Shown piece after piece: positions 48,449 to 57,741 of a stretch of DNA of 64,000 nucleotides. The first letter of the stretch is position 1, and each line of letters begins with the position of its first letter. This DNA comes from an uncultured Pelagibacteraceae bacterium (GTDB lineage: Bacteria; Pseudomonadota; Alphaproteobacteria; Pelagibacterales; Pelagibacteraceae), in assembly GCA_902539235.1 (NCBI GenBank), contig CACBIC010000001.1, forward strand, positions 43,680-107,679, given 5' to 3'. The notes beneath the pieces were generated by a model. The model saw nothing but the letters and a program-made list of their open reading frames with translations. It did no database searches and was not told the DNA's origin. A program made the position numbers and the translations under genes.

Positions 48449-50823
48449 TAGTAAAATTGTCTAAATTTAATTAGAGTATCACGATCATTGATTGAAATTA
48501 AACTATTATTATCTATATTGTTAATATCTTCTATTTTGAGAGCTTCAATTATTGTTTTTTCATCATTAGCTGACGACTTAAGTCCGGTATCATAATTTAA
48601 TGAAGTCAAATAAATTTTTTCAGGTATTTGAAAATCGTTAAAATCATCCTTGAAAAGTGCATTTTCAATAAAATTCTTAAAAATAGGTAACGCTGCTTTT
48701 GATCCTGTTTCAAATTTTCCTAAAGTTCTAGGATTATCAAATCCAATATAAACTCCAACAACAAGATTTGATGAAAAACCAATAAACCAAGCATCATAGT
48801 TATCATTAGTAGTTCCTGTTTTACCAGCTAGAGGAACATTAAGAGATTTTAATTTTTTTGCTGTACCTCTTTCAACAGCTCCACTTAAAATTGTTACCAT
48901 TTGGTAAGCTGTTGCCTCACTAAAAACACGCTTATTAGTATTTTCTATTTTAGGATAATCGATTGATTGATCAATAAATTTATCACAGCCTAGGCATTTT
49001 CTGTTTTCAATTTGAAAAATTGTTTTACCTCTTCTGTCTTGTATCCTTGAAATTAAATTTGGATTAACTTTTTTTCCACCATTTACAAATGAAGCGTAAG
49101 CCGCGGTTAAATTAATCAATGTAGTCTCGGCAGCACCTAACGAAACAGATAGTAGTTCAGGTATTTCATTATAAATATCTAATTTTTTCGATAGGTCTAA
49201 AATCTTGTCTAAGCCTAAAATTTTTGCAATTCGGACTGTCATCAAATTTCGAGAATATTCTATACCTTTTCTTAATGTTGAAGGGCCATAGAATTTTTTA
49301 CCATAATTTTCAGGTTTCCAATTTTTTAAACCTACTCCTTGACTTTCTACGAAAGGTGCATCTAAAATAATTGAGTTGGGTGAAAATCCATTTTCTAAAG
49401 CTGCTGCATAAACTATAGGTTTAAAAGCAGATCCTGGCTGTCTTTTTGCTTGTGTAACTCTATTGAATTCACTTGATTTAAAATTAAAGCCACCCACCAG
49501 AGCCTTAACATCACCAGTAAAAGGGTCTAAAGCGATTATTCCACCATTTACTTTAGGATATTGTTTTAGTTTCCATAAGTTTTTCTCTTTTTTGACAAAA
49601 ATTATATCTCCGATACTGTGTATAGAGGAAATCGTTTTGTTTTTCGGTAAGGACCATTTTAAATTTTTAAAGTAAAGCTTTTCAATGGAACTCTTTTCGT
49701 TTTGATTAATTATTTTAAAATTTATTTCAGTCCCATTTATTTCTAAAATCTCTGCAAATTTCCATTTTAATGTTGGATCTAGTTTGAACTCATCAATTTT
49801 ATTTTTCCAATTTCTATTCTTTAATTTATTAGTTATAGGACCCCTCCATCCATGCCTCCTATCGTAATCTTCTATTCCTTTTCTTAAAGACTTTATTGCT
49901 TGAATTTGATAATCAATATTAAGAGGTGTTTTGATGCTTAATCCTTGTGAGTATAGTTTTTCAAAACCATAATTTTCTTTAACAGATCTTCTAACCTCCT
50001 CGGTGTAAGAGTTAGCCTCGTTTACAATTTCAATTTTTCTTTTTTTTAAATTTAGATTTGTTTTCTTGAATTTAACTAGATCTTTTTTAGAAATAAAATT
50101 ATTTTCTTCTAAATTTTTAAGAACTAAATCTCTTCTAAATTTTCCTACGTCTGGGTATTTATAAGGATTGTATTTACTCGGCGCTTTTGGTAGTGCTGCT
50201 AATAAAGCTGCATCTGGGTAAGTAAGTTCTTTTATTGATTTATCGAAATACTCTAAGCTAGCAGCTGCTATACCGTAAGTACCTTGGCCTAAGTAAATTT
50301 GATTTAAATAAAGTTCTAGAATTCTCTCTTTTGAATAAGCCCTTTCTATTCTAAAGGCTAGTATAGCCTCTTTAATTTTTCTTTTAAAAGAAATTTCATT
50401 TGTTAAAAGGAAGTTTTTTGCAACTTGTTGAGTAATAGTAGAGGCTCCCTCTAACCTTTTATTTTGAGAGATATTACTTAAATTTTTTATGATTGCTCTC
50501 ATAATACCTTTTGCATCAATACCTGGATGGGTAAAAAAATTTTTGTCTTCTGCTGAAAGAAACGAGTTAACAACTATTTTAGGTATGGACTCGTAAGGAA
50601 CAAATAACCTTTTTTGAATAGCATATTCTGCGATTAACTTACCTTCATTGGAGTAAACTCGAGATGATATTGGGGGTTGATAATTTGATAATTTTTTATA
50701 GTCAGGTAAACCAATAGAAAAATACCATAAAGTTGTAAGTAAAAAAATCAAAATGGTGATAAAAAAAATAATTAAAAACTTTAATGAAAAATTAAGAAAT
50801 TTGAGCATTTTGTATTTTTTCAT
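48448..50823 (-). CDS. mrcA: Penicillin-binding protein 1A, bifunctional transglycosylase/transpeptidase
   Basis: Class A PBP that polymerises and cross-links peptidoglycan. The protein has 791 residues with an N-terminal membrane anchor (about 14-36). The GT51 domain contains SAEDKNFFTHPG at 90-101, GASTITQQVAKN and RKIKEAILA. The transpeptidase domain has SAFK at 465-468, SRN at 524-526 and KTGTT at 668-672, so both activities look intact. A domain between the two (about 325-425) fits the usual PBP1A inserted domain. It is divergent from rne and followed by prfB. Confidence 0.97.
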   Translation of the reverse strand: MKKYKMLKFLNFSLKFLIIFFITILIFLLTTLWYFSIGLPDYKKLSNYQPPISSRVYSNEGKLIAEYAIQKRLFVPYESIPKIVVNSFLSAEDKNFFTHPGIDAKGIMRAIIKNLSNISQNKRLEGASTITQQVAKNFLLTNEISFKRKIKEAILAFRIERAYSKERILELYLNQIYLGQGTYGIAAASLEYFDKSIKELTYPDAALLAALPKAPSKYNPYKYPDVGKFRRDLVLKNLEENNFISKKDLVKFKKTNLNLKKRKIEIVNEANSYTEEVRRSVKENYGFEKLYSQGLSIKTPLNIDYQIQAIKSLRKGIEDYDRRHGWRGPITNKLKNRNWKNKIDEFKLDPTLKWKFAEILEINGTEINFKIINQNEKSSIEKLYFKNLKWSLPKNKTISSIHSIGDIIFVKKEKNLWKLKQYPKVNGGIIALDPFTGDVKALVGGFNFKSSEFNRVTQAKRQPGSAFKPIVYAAALENGFSPNSIILDAPFVESQGVGLKNWKPENYGKKFYGPSTLRKGIEYSRNLMTVRIAKILGLDKILDLSKKLDIYNEIPELLSVSLGAAETTLINLTAAYASFVNGGKKVNPNLISRIQDRRGKTIFQIENRKCLGCDKFIDQSIDYPKIENTNKRVFSEATAYQMVTILSGAVERGTAKKLKSLNVPLAGKTGTTNDNYDAWFIGFSSNLVVGVYIGFDNPRTLGKFETGSKAALPIFKNFIENALFKDDFNDFQIPEKIYLTSLNYDTGLKSSANDEKTIIEALKIEDINNIDNNSLISINDRDTLIKFRQFY

Positions 50824-50949
50824 TAAAATTAAGACTTTCTTTAGGCATATAAATTAATTATCTGTATTTATTCACAAAATTGTATAAAATAAGAGTATGA
50901 CAAATTTAAAATTAACAGATTTCAAAAAAATAAAAGGAATTCATTTAAA

Positions 50950-52767
50950 ATGGAAAAGAATTTATATATTGATGCATCGCATCCAAACGAAACTCGAATT
51001 GTTCTTAAATCAGCTAATTCAATTGAAGAATATGAATTTGAAGATAGTAATAATGTAAATTTTAAGAATAATATTTATTTAGGTACCATCAGTAGAGTTG
51101 AGCCATCCTTACAAGCAGCTTTTGTGAATTTTGGTAGAGAGAGACATGGGTTTCTCGCTTTTAATGACATACAGTCTGACTATTACCAAATTCCATCGGA
51201 AGATAAAGAAAAATTAAGAGAAGCAGAAGAACAAATTAGAGAGCAATTAAAGAATAAGAATGATGGTGAAACGCAGGAAAATAATCTATTGGAAACAAAC
51301 ATTTCGCAATCTGAAAGCAATAAGTTAGAAAATGGAAATATTTTAAAAAGCGATGATAACGAAAAAAAACAGTATAGAGATGAAATAAAATCCTCATTTG
51401 GTATCAGGCGTTATAAAATTCAGGAAGTCATAAAACCGGGACAGGTAGTATTAATTCAAGTTATTAAAGATGAAAGAGGTCAAAAAGGTGCCGCTCTAAC
51501 AACTTTTATTTCTTTAGCGGGGAAATATATTGTTCTTATGCCAAATACTCCAAAAGGAGGTGGAATTTCTAGAAAAATTTTTAGCTCTTCTGACAGGCAA
51601 AAAATTAGAAACATTTTAAATGAAATCAGTATACCTAGTAGTATGGGTGTGATTGTAAGAACAGCTGGGTCAAATAAGTCAAAAAATGAAATTGAAAAAG
51701 ATTTTCAAAATACTTTGAAAACTTGGGATGAAATAAAAAATAGAGCTTTAGACTCAAACGCGCCTTCTTTAGTATATGAAGAGGGAGATATAATAAAAAG
51801 AACTTTAAGAGACACTTACGATAACGAAACAAAAAATGTATATATTGAAGGTAATGAAGCCTATCAAAAAGCAAAAAAATTTATGAAAGAATTAATGCCA
51901 AAAAGTGTAAAAAATATAAAAAAATATAGAGGTAAAATACCTCTTTTTCATTTTGCTAATTTAGAAAAAGAGTTAAATAATATTTTTGAACCAACAGTAA
52001 AATTAAAGTCAGGTGGTTATATCGTAATTAATCCAACTGAGGCCTTAGTTTCTATAGATATTAATTCTGGTCAATCAACAAAACAAATTAATATTGAAAA
52101 AACTGCTTTAAACACGAATTTAGAAGCCGCTGAGGAGATAGCTCATCAAATTAAGTTGAGAGACTTATCAGGATTAATAGTAATTGACTTTATTGATATG
52201 ATGAACTTTTACAATAAAAAAACAGTCGAAAAAAAAATGAGGGAAAGTATTAGAAAAGATAGAGCAAGGATACAGATTGGAAGAATAAGTAATTTTGGTC
52301 TACTTGAGATGACGCGTCAAAGGCTCAGGGAGGGTTCGATAAAATGGGAAACTCAGCTTTCACTTGGATCTTTTTCTCAAAAAATTTTAAAGAAAATACA
52401 ATATTTAGCATTTACTGAAAAAGTAAAAATTATAAAAGCATATATTCCAGAAAAAATTAAGATGAATATGGAAAAAAATTTATTAGACGAATTAAAATAT
52501 TTTCAAAAAAAATACTCTTTCAAAATTGAGTTAATTTCAGCTGAACAACTTGTAATACCAGAATATAAGATTGAATTATTAAATAAATCTAAAAAAGTAA
52601 TAAATACGTTCGAGTATATTGAAAATATTATTTTTAATAAAAAAATTAGTAGTAATAAATCGAAAGAAAAGAAAGACGCGAAAAAACAAAAGAAAGAAAT
52701 AAAAAAATCAAAAACTAGTAAAAAATTGCGAACTTTGTGGGTAAGGAGAAAGAAAAAATTAAATTAA
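50950..52767 (+). CDS. rne: Ribonuclease E/G family endoribonuclease
   Basis: Endonuclease of mRNA decay and rRNA/tRNA processing. The protein has 605 residues, so it lacks the long C-terminal degradosome scaffold of E. coli RNase E. The S1 domain begins [21 protein letters not shown] and is split by an acidic insertion at about 88-148. Catalytic aspartates lie in SIDINSGQ (D370) and VIDFIDM (413/416). After [13 protein letters not shown] the zinc-link motif CPxCxG expected there is absent, and the whole protein contains no cysteine. A lysine-rich tail ends [11 protein letters not shown]. It is divergent from mrcA across 126 bp, in which I see only AT-rich sequence. Confidence 0.93.
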   Translation: MEKNLYIDASHPNETRIVLKSANSIEEYEFEDSNNVNFKNNIYLGTISRVEPSLQAAFVNFGRERHGFLAFNDIQSDYYQIPSEDKEKLREAEEQIREQLKNKNDGETQENNLLETNISQSESNKLENGNILKSDDNEKKQYRDEIKSSFGIRRYKIQEVIKPGQVVLIQVIKDERGQKGAALTTFISLAGKYIVLMPNTPKGGGISRKIFSSSDRQKIRNILNEISIPSSMGVIVRTAGSNKSKNEIEKDFQNTLKTWDEIKNRALDSNAPSLVYEEGDIIKRTLRDTYDNETKNVYIEGNEAYQKAKKFMKELMPKSVKNIKKYRGKIPLFHFANLEKELNNIFEPTVKLKSGGYIVINPTEALVSIDINSGQSTKQINIEKTALNTNLEAAEEIAHQIKLRDLSGLIVIDFIDMMNFYNKKTVEKKMRESIRKDRARIQIGRISNFGLLEMTRQRLREGSIKWETQLSLGSFSQKILKKIQYLAFTEKVKIIKAYIPEKIKMNMEKNLLDELKYFQKKYSFKIELISAEQLVIPEYKIELLNKSKKVINTFEYIENIIFNKKISSNKSKEKKDAKKQKKEIKKSKTSKKLRTLWVRRKKKLN

Positions 52768-53529
52768 ACCTTTGATAGGCGAGCTTGGAGAAGCTATATA
52801 ATTTTTTTGCATCCTTCCTGCTAAATAAGAATTACGTCCTGAAATAACTGCATCTTTAAAAGCCTTCGCCATTATAATTGGTTTTTTTGCCATTGCAATG
52901 GCGCTATTAATTAATACACCATCGCAACCGAGTTCCATGGCTACTGTTGCGTCCGAGGCTGTGCCTATACCTGCATCCACAATCACTGGTACTTTTGATT
53001 GTTTTATAATTATAGAAATATTAACTTTATTTTGTAATCCTAAACCAGATCCTATGGGCGAGGCTAAAGGCATAATCGCTACAGCACCATTATCTTCTAA
53101 TTTTTTTGCTAACAAAGGATCATCAGTGCAATAAACCATTACTTTGAATCCTTCTTTTGTCAAAATTTTCGTTGATTTAATTGTTTCAATCATATTTGGG
53201 TACAAAGTTTTTTTATCTCCTAATACTTCTAATTTAACCAATTTCCACCCTCCCATTTCTCTTGCGAGTCTCAAAGTTCTTAATGCATCAGATGAATTAA
53301 AACAACCGGCTGTATTCGGTAAAAAAATTATTTTTTTTGGATTTAGGTAATCTGTTAACATAGGTTTTTTTTTATCTAAAATATTTACTCTTCTAACTGC
53401 TACGGTGACCATATCTGCACCTGAGGCCTCAACAGCTTTAGCAGTTTCTTGAAAACTTTTATATTTCCCAGTCCCCACGATTAATCTAGATTTGAGTTTT
53501 TTATTAGCAACTTTAAATATATCTTTCAC
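52759..53529 (-). CDS. thiG: Thiazole synthase ThiG
   Basis: Makes the thiazole phosphate of thiamine from deoxyxylulose phosphate, dehydroglycine and ThiS thiocarboxylate. The protein has 256 residues. [10 protein letters not shown] is the N-terminal signature; the Schiff-base lysine lies in [44 protein letters not shown] is the phosphate-binding end of the barrel. It shares one base with thiS. The 3' end overlaps rne by 9 bp. Confidence 0.96.
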   Translation of the reverse strand: MKDIFKVANKKLKSRLIVGTGKYKSFQETAKAVEASGADMVTVAVRRVNILDKKKPMLTDYLNPKKIIFLPNTAGCFNSSDALRTLRLAREMGGWKLVKLEVLGDKKTLYPNMIETIKSTKILTKEGFKVMVYCTDDPLLAKKLEDNGAVAIMPLASPIGSGLGLQNKVNISIIIKQSKVPVIVDAGIGTASDATVAMELGCDGVLINSAIAMAKKPIIMAKAFKDAVISGRNSYLAGRMQKNYIASPSSPIKGLI

Positions 53530-53732
53530 TAACCTCCCCCTATAAAATGCACTACCTCAACTTTATCCTTATTCTTCAAATATTTTTTTTTAAATTTGAT
53601 TTTTGGAATAATTATACCATTGAGCTCGATAGCAATTTTTTTATTGATTAAGTTGTGTTTTTTAAGCAAATCTTGAATTGAAGATTTTGAATTGATTGTA
53701 ATCTTTTTTCCATTTAATTGTATTTTTGCCAT
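53529..53732 (-). CDS. thiS: Sulfur-carrier protein ThiS
   Basis: Ubiquitin-like sulfur carrier for thiamine thiazole synthesis. I choose the ATG at 53732 ([11 protein letters not shown]); an in-frame upstream ATG at 53747 adds five residues of no ThiS character. The protein then has 67 residues and ends in the required diglycine (HFIGGG), where the thiocarboxylate forms. Only 33 bp separate it from the divergent aroQ, which leaves no room for a TPP riboswitch. Confidence 0.92.
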   Translation of the reverse strand: MAKIQLNGKKITINSKSSIQDLLKKHNLINKKIAIELNGIIIPKIKFKKKYLKNKDKVEVVHFIGGG

Positions 53733-53765
53733 AATTGAGCTAATCAATGATACTAATAATTAACG

Positions 53766-54200
53766 ATGAAGAAAATTATAATTCTTAATGGGCCAAATCT
53801 CAACCTTTTAGGTGAGAGAGAAAAAAGCCAATACGGTGATTTCACTTTAAAAGATGTTGAAAAAAGTTGTAAAGAGTTTGCTGGAAAGAATAATTTAAAT
53901 ATATCTTTTTTTCAGTCAAATATTGAAGGGGAGTTAGTAGAAAAAATTCAAGAATCTAGAAAAGATCAAGATGGTCTGATTATAAATGCTGGTGGATATA
54001 CGCATACATCAGTTGCAATACACGATGCTTTAAAAATATTAAAGTTGCCAATTATTGAATTGCATATAAGTAATATTTATAATAGAGAAGAATTCAGGCA
54101 TAAATCTCTAATTAGCAATGTTGCTAGTGGAGTAATTTGTGGTTTCGGAGCTGATGGCTATATAATGGCTCTAAATGCAATGATAAAATATTTTAAATAA
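53766..54200 (+). CDS. aroQ: 3-dehydroquinate dehydratase, type II
   Basis: Third step of the shikimate pathway. The protein has 144 residues, the usual length. ILNGPNLNLLGEREKSQYG contains the catalytic Tyr of the lid, and IELHISNIYNREEFRHKS and VICGFGADGY follow with the catalytic His. It overlaps accB by one base (TAATG), an aroQ-accB-accC order found in other proteobacteria. Confidence 0.97.
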   Translation: MKKIIILNGPNLNLLGEREKSQYGDFTLKDVEKSCKEFAGKNNLNISFFQSNIEGELVEKIQESRKDQDGLIINAGGYTHTSVAIHDALKILKLPIIELHISNIYNREEFRHKSLISNVASGVICGFGADGYIMALNAMIKYFK

Positions 54201-54625
54201 TGAAAATAGATAAAAAATTAATTAAAGAATTAGTTGATAATTTAAAAGAATTTGGTTTAACAGAACTTGAATATCAAGAAGGGCAAACCAAAATAAAAGT
54301 TTCTAAAGCTTCTAAGGCGATAGAACAATCAAAGGCAAGCGCTGTAGTTTCTCCTAATAAAGCTGTTTTAAATACTTCAGACACCACAGATGGAATAAGA
54401 GTCAAATCTCCAATAATAGGCACAGCCTACCTAGCGCCTGAACCAGGAGCAAAAAAATTTGTTAGTGTTGGAGATAAAGTTAAAAAAGGTCAAACTATTA
54501 TGATTGTTGAAGCAATGAAAACAATGAATCATGTTCCTTCTACAAGTGATGGAGAAGTTAAAAAAGTTTTGGTTGAAGACGGTCAACCAGTTGAATTTGG
54601 TCAAACACTAGTTCTTCTCAAATAA
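54200..54625 (+). CDS. accB: Biotin carboxyl carrier protein of acetyl-CoA carboxylase
   Basis: Carries biotin between carboxylase and transferase half-reactions in fatty-acid synthesis. The protein has 141 residues. The biotinyl domain is C-terminal (about 68-141) with the modified lysine K107 in EAMKTMN, and AYLAPEPGAKKFVSVGDKVKKGQ is the protruding-thumb region of bacterial AccB. An N-terminal helix and a flexible linker precede it. Substrate of the short BirA at 7606-8172. Confidence 0.97.
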   Translation: MKIDKKLIKELVDNLKEFGLTELEYQEGQTKIKVSKASKAIEQSKASAVVSPNKAVLNTSDTTDGIRVKSPIIGTAYLAPEPGAKKFVSVGDKVKKGQTIMIVEAMKTMNHVPSTSDGEVKKVLVEDGQPVEFGQTLVLLK

Positions 54626-54631
54626 AAAATA

Positions 54632-55969
54632 ATGTTTAAAAAAGTTTTAATTGCTAACAGAGGTGAAATAGCTGTTAGAGTTATAAGAGCATGTAAAGAA
54701 TGGGGAATACAAACCGTTGCAATCCATTCTGATGTAGATGCTGACTCTATGCATGTAAGATTAGCAGATGAAAGTGTTTGTGTTGGTTCTCATCAGCCAC
54801 AGAATAGTTATTTGAATATTTCAGCTATTATGTCTGCTGTTGATCTTACTGGAGCAGAAGCTATTCATCCAGGATATGGTTTTCTATCGGAGAATTCTAA
54901 ATTTTCGGAAATTGTACAAAAACACGGAATAAAATTTGTTGGACCAAGTGCTGATATCATTTCTAAAATGGGTGATAAAATTGAGGCAAAAAGAATAGCA
55001 AAAAAGTATGGGCTTCCAGTTATTGAGGGATCTGAAGGGGGCGTAAAATCTTTTGATGAAGCAAAATCTATCGCAAAAGAAATAGGATATCCAATATTAA
55101 TTAAGGCTGCCGGAGGTGGTGGTGGAAAAGGTATGAAAATAGTTAATCAAGAAAACGAATTAAAAAATATGTTTCTAACTGCCAAAACAGAGGCAAAAAA
55201 ATTTTTTGGAAATGATGAACTATATATTGAAAAATATTTTAAAAACCCAAGACACATAGAGGTTCAAATTATGTCAGGTAAGAATAAAACTGTTCACTTA
55301 GGTGAAAGGGATTGCTCAGTACAAAGAAGACATCAAAAACTAATTGAGGAAACTCCAAGCCCAGTTCTTACAGATGATCAAAGAAAAGAACTTTTAAAAA
55401 AAACGGTAGAAATGGTTGAAAAAATTAATTATGAGGGTGCGGGTACAGTAGAATTTATTTATGAGGACGGAAAATTTTATTTTTTAGAAATGAATACAAG
55501 AGTACAAGTTGAACATCCTGTAACTGAAGTTCAAACTGGTATTGATATTGTTAAAGAGCAATTATGGATAGCGTATACTGGAGATACAGCTTTAAAACAA
55601 AGTGACATAAATCCGAGAGGTCATTCGATTGAGTGCAGGATTAACGCTGAGAATCCAGCAATGGATTTTCAACCTAGTCCAGGTACGATAAGTGTTTGTC
55701 ATCAACCCTCAGGATTTAGAACAAGAGTTGATGGATCAATATTTCAAGGATGTAAAATTACACCATATTACGACAGCTTAATCGCAAAAGTTATTTGTAA
55801 AGGTAGAAACAGGACAGAGGCTATTCAAAGGACACTTCGATCACTTGATGAATTTGTGCTTGAAGGTATTACAACAACAATTGATTTGCACAAAAAAATA
55901 TTAAATCATAAAAAATTTATTAATTCAGATTTCGATACTAATTGGCTAAGTAAAGAAAAATTTTTTTAA
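54632..55969 (+). CDS. accC: Biotin carboxylase subunit of acetyl-CoA carboxylase
   Basis: ATP-grasp enzyme that carboxylates biotin on AccB. The protein has 445 residues. FKKVLIANRGEIAVRVIRACKE starts the protein; ATP-binding KAAGGGGGKGMKIV, HLGERDCSVQRRHQK, and EMNTRVQVEHPVTE (catalytic region) are intact. It follows accB by 6 bp. The stop overlaps the convergent DUF2155 gene by 4 bp. Confidence 0.98.
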   Translation: MFKKVLIANRGEIAVRVIRACKEWGIQTVAIHSDVDADSMHVRLADESVCVGSHQPQNSYLNISAIMSAVDLTGAEAIHPGYGFLSENSKFSEIVQKHGIKFVGPSADIISKMGDKIEAKRIAKKYGLPVIEGSEGGVKSFDEAKSIAKEIGYPILIKAAGGGGGKGMKIVNQENELKNMFLTAKTEAKKFFGNDELYIEKYFKNPRHIEVQIMSGKNKTVHLGERDCSVQRRHQKLIEETPSPVLTDDQRKELLKKTVEMVEKINYEGAGTVEFIYEDGKFYFLEMNTRVQVEHPVTEVQTGIDIVKEQLWIAYTGDTALKQSDINPRGHSIECRINAENPAMDFQPSPGTISVCHQPSGFRTRVDGSIFQGCKITPYYDSLIAKVICKGRNRTEAIQRTLRSLDEFVLEGITTTIDLHKKILNHKKFINSDFDTNWLSKEKFF

Positions 55970-56484
55970 GTATTATAACAGTTTAATAGTTGTATATCAT
56001 AAATTGCATGATCAAATGGTGTTAAATTTGGATCTTCAGAAAACGTCCAACCATTAAAAATAAAGACTTTTTCATTTTCAGTCTTGCTTAAGTCTTTTAC
56101 TTGCATATATGCAACATCGTTAATTCTATTATTTGCTTTGACTTTCTTACATTTCAAAATTTTAATTTCAAGAGGGCCAAAAGTTTTTGTTTCGTTTAAA
56201 TTTACTAAAATTTCTGAAGATTTTGCTGTTATTTTGTCTAATCCAATTAAAATTGCGTGCGAAGATTTTAGCTTTTTGATTGTTTTTTTCTTTTGTTTGA
56301 TATCTTTATCTTTTTGATTTTGAAATGAGGACTCATTTTTTTCCTCAACTTCTTCAAAGCTTGGTTTAATTTTTTCAATATTGATCAATTGTGATGTTGA
56401 AATTTCCTCGTTTCCGTATGAATTATATGTAATAAAAAAAAAAAATTTGATTAACAGAATTAAAGTTTTATTTCCAAGTTTCAT
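55966..56484 (-). CDS. DUF2155 domain protein, probable periplasmic
   Basis: I choose the start at 56484 (MKLGNKTLILLIKFFFF), giving 172 residues with a hydrophobic signal segment at the N-terminus. A lysine-rich linker is followed by a DUF2155-type domain (about 85-172): AILIGLDKITAKSSEILVN, FGPLEIKILKCKK, AYMQVKD and FNGWTFSEDPNLTPFDHAIYDIQLLNC. The two Cys may form a disulfide. The family is alphaproteobacterial, function unknown. It overlaps the NDUFA12 homologue by 17 bp. Confidence 0.82.
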   Translation of the reverse strand: MKLGNKTLILLIKFFFFITYNSYGNEEISTSQLINIEKIKPSFEEVEEKNESSFQNQKDKDIKQKKKTIKKLKSSHAILIGLDKITAKSSEILVNLNETKTFGPLEIKILKCKKVKANNRINDVAYMQVKDLSKTENEKVFIFNGWTFSEDPNLTPFDHAIYDIQLLNCYNT

Positions 56485-56821
56485 ATTTTTTTTGCACATT
56501 GTTTTTTCTAATTCTTATAGGTTTGTGGCTTTCTTTAGTGCCAGTTTTGTTTTCTTTGTGGTTTTTTTGCCAAATGTATTTATTTTTCTCTTTCTCAACT
56601 GGAATTTTATCAATTGTGTGATGCATCCATAGATACCAATCAGAAGTAATTTTAGTAGCTTCAATATCCTTTGAATAAATCACCCATCTTTCATTTTTTT
56701 TATTTTTATAATATTTATTACCAAATTCATCCTTACCAACATAAATCCCAGTAAATAATGTTTTAAAAAAAGTTCCTAAGGTTTGTTTATTCCACCAAGT
56801 AAAAATTATTTTAAAGCTCAT
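56468..56821 (-). CDS. NDUFA12-family complex I accessory subunit homologue
   Basis: I choose the start at 56821 (MSFKIIFTWWNKQTLGT), giving 117 residues; the ATG at 56845 would add eight non-family residues. TLFTGIYVGKDEFGNKYYKN, RWVIYSKDIEATKITSDWYLWMHHTIDKIP and the following PIRI-type tail are the NDUFA12 (17.2 kDa subunit/B17.2) signature. In alphaproteobacteria and mitochondria this protein binds complex I, whose genes are at 8169-22039. It overlaps the DUF2155 gene by 17 bp. Confidence 0.9.
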   Translation of the reverse strand: MSFKIIFTWWNKQTLGTFFKTLFTGIYVGKDEFGNKYYKNKKNERWVIYSKDIEATKITSDWYLWMHHTIDKIPVEKEKNKYIWQKNHKENKTGTKESHKPIRIRKNNVQKKYETWK

Positions 56822-56848
56822 TTTTGAAATTTTAAATCCACACAATTA

Positions 56849-56866
56849 ACAATTGTATAATTATAC
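56849..56866. promoter_or_regulatory. Overlapping palindromes in a divergent intergenic region, possible two-way promoter
   Basis: ACAATTGT (56849-56856) overlaps the perfect 12 bp palindrome GTATAATTATAC (56855-56866). The latter contains TATAAT on both strands, back to back. It lies between the NDUFA12 and NrdJ-module genes, 28 bp from the former and about 57 bp from the latter. No good -35 on either side. Confidence 0.35.
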
Positions 56867-56922
56867 GATAGACACTTATAGTATTTTATATATATCTTCA
56901 ATATATTCGAGTCCAATTATAT

Positions 56923-57741
56923 ATGAAAAAATTCGTTGTTGAAACTTACTATACTTGTACCTTTAAGACTGTCCATACTCTTGATGATCTAAACGATAAG
57001 GAATTATCTAAAATAGATGATAGAACTGATGGCAGTGTAGAAGTTATTGATGTAAAACTAAATAATAGAAAAACAAAAAAAATCGGCGGTGAAAACAAAG
57101 ATAAACCTGAAAATATAAGAATAAATAATTCAATTCCTAAAAGTATTTCTAATAAAATTGAAAAAGAAAAAAAAATATCAGCTGAGAATATGACTTCTTC
57201 TAAAGTCAAAAGTAATGCGAGATTTAAAATGCCTGATAGAAGAAAGGGATATATTCAAAAGGCTCAGATAGGTGATCATAAAGTTTATTTACACACTGGA
57301 GAATATGACGATGGAAAAATCGGAGAAATTTTTATTGATACAAACAAAGAAGGTGAACTTGTAAAAGCTATGATGAATAATTTCGCAATAGCAATTTCAC
57401 TTGGTTTACAGTATGGAGTTCCTTTAGATGAGTATGTAGACGCTTTTATTGATACAAAATTTGAACCTTCAGGCAACGTAATAGGTAATGATAGGATTTT
57501 AAGTGCTTCTTCAATTTTAGATTATGTATTCAGAGAGCTTGCAATTTCTTATCTTGGAAAAGAAGAGTTAGCTCATACACCATCAATTGCTAGTTCCAAA
57601 GCTTTATCAGGGGACAACTCGGATGACAAATTTCTTAAAATAGTAAAAAATATTACCTCGAAAGGATTTGTTAGGAGTAATCTGGAGGAAAAACTCGTAG
57701 ATCTATCTGACGTAAGAATTAATTTAAAAACAAAAAATTAA
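56923..57741 (+). CDS. Stand-alone NrdJ C-terminal (TSCPD-like) module protein
   Basis: The protein has 272 residues. Residues about 106-218 closely match the C-terminal region of class II (B12-dependent) ribonucleotide reductase NrdJ of alphaproteobacteria: [34 protein letters not shown] and [16 protein letters not shown]. Residues 1-55 form a small unrecognised domain ([20 protein letters not shown]) and 56-104 is a lysine-rich linker. No reductase catalytic core and no redox CxxC pair are present; the only cysteine is C12. It is therefore not a reductase by itself, and may bind RNA, nucleotides or a reductase elsewhere. The 3' end overlaps aspS by 4 bp. Confidence 0.75.
   Translation: MKKFVVETYYTCTFKTVHTLDDLNDKELSKIDDRTDGSVEVIDVKLNNRKTKKIGGENKDKPENIRINNSIPKSISNKIEKEKKISAENMTSSKVKSNARFKMPDRRKGYIQKAQIGDHKVYLHTGEYDDGKIGEIFIDTNKEGELVKAMMNNFAIAISLGLQYGVPLDEYVDAFIDTKFEPSGNVIGNDRILSASSILDYVFRELAISYLGKEELAHTPSIASSKALSGDNSDDKFLKIVKNITSKGFVRSNLEEKLVDLSDVRINLKTKN

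Noticed and set aside
50897..50949. Small open frame beginning just before rne (MTNLKLTDFKK)
   Set aside because: It runs out of frame into rne, has no ribosome-binding site and no family resemblance.
53733..53765. TPP riboswitch in front of thiS
   Set aside because: Only 33 bp separate thiS and aroQ; no aptamer could fit there.
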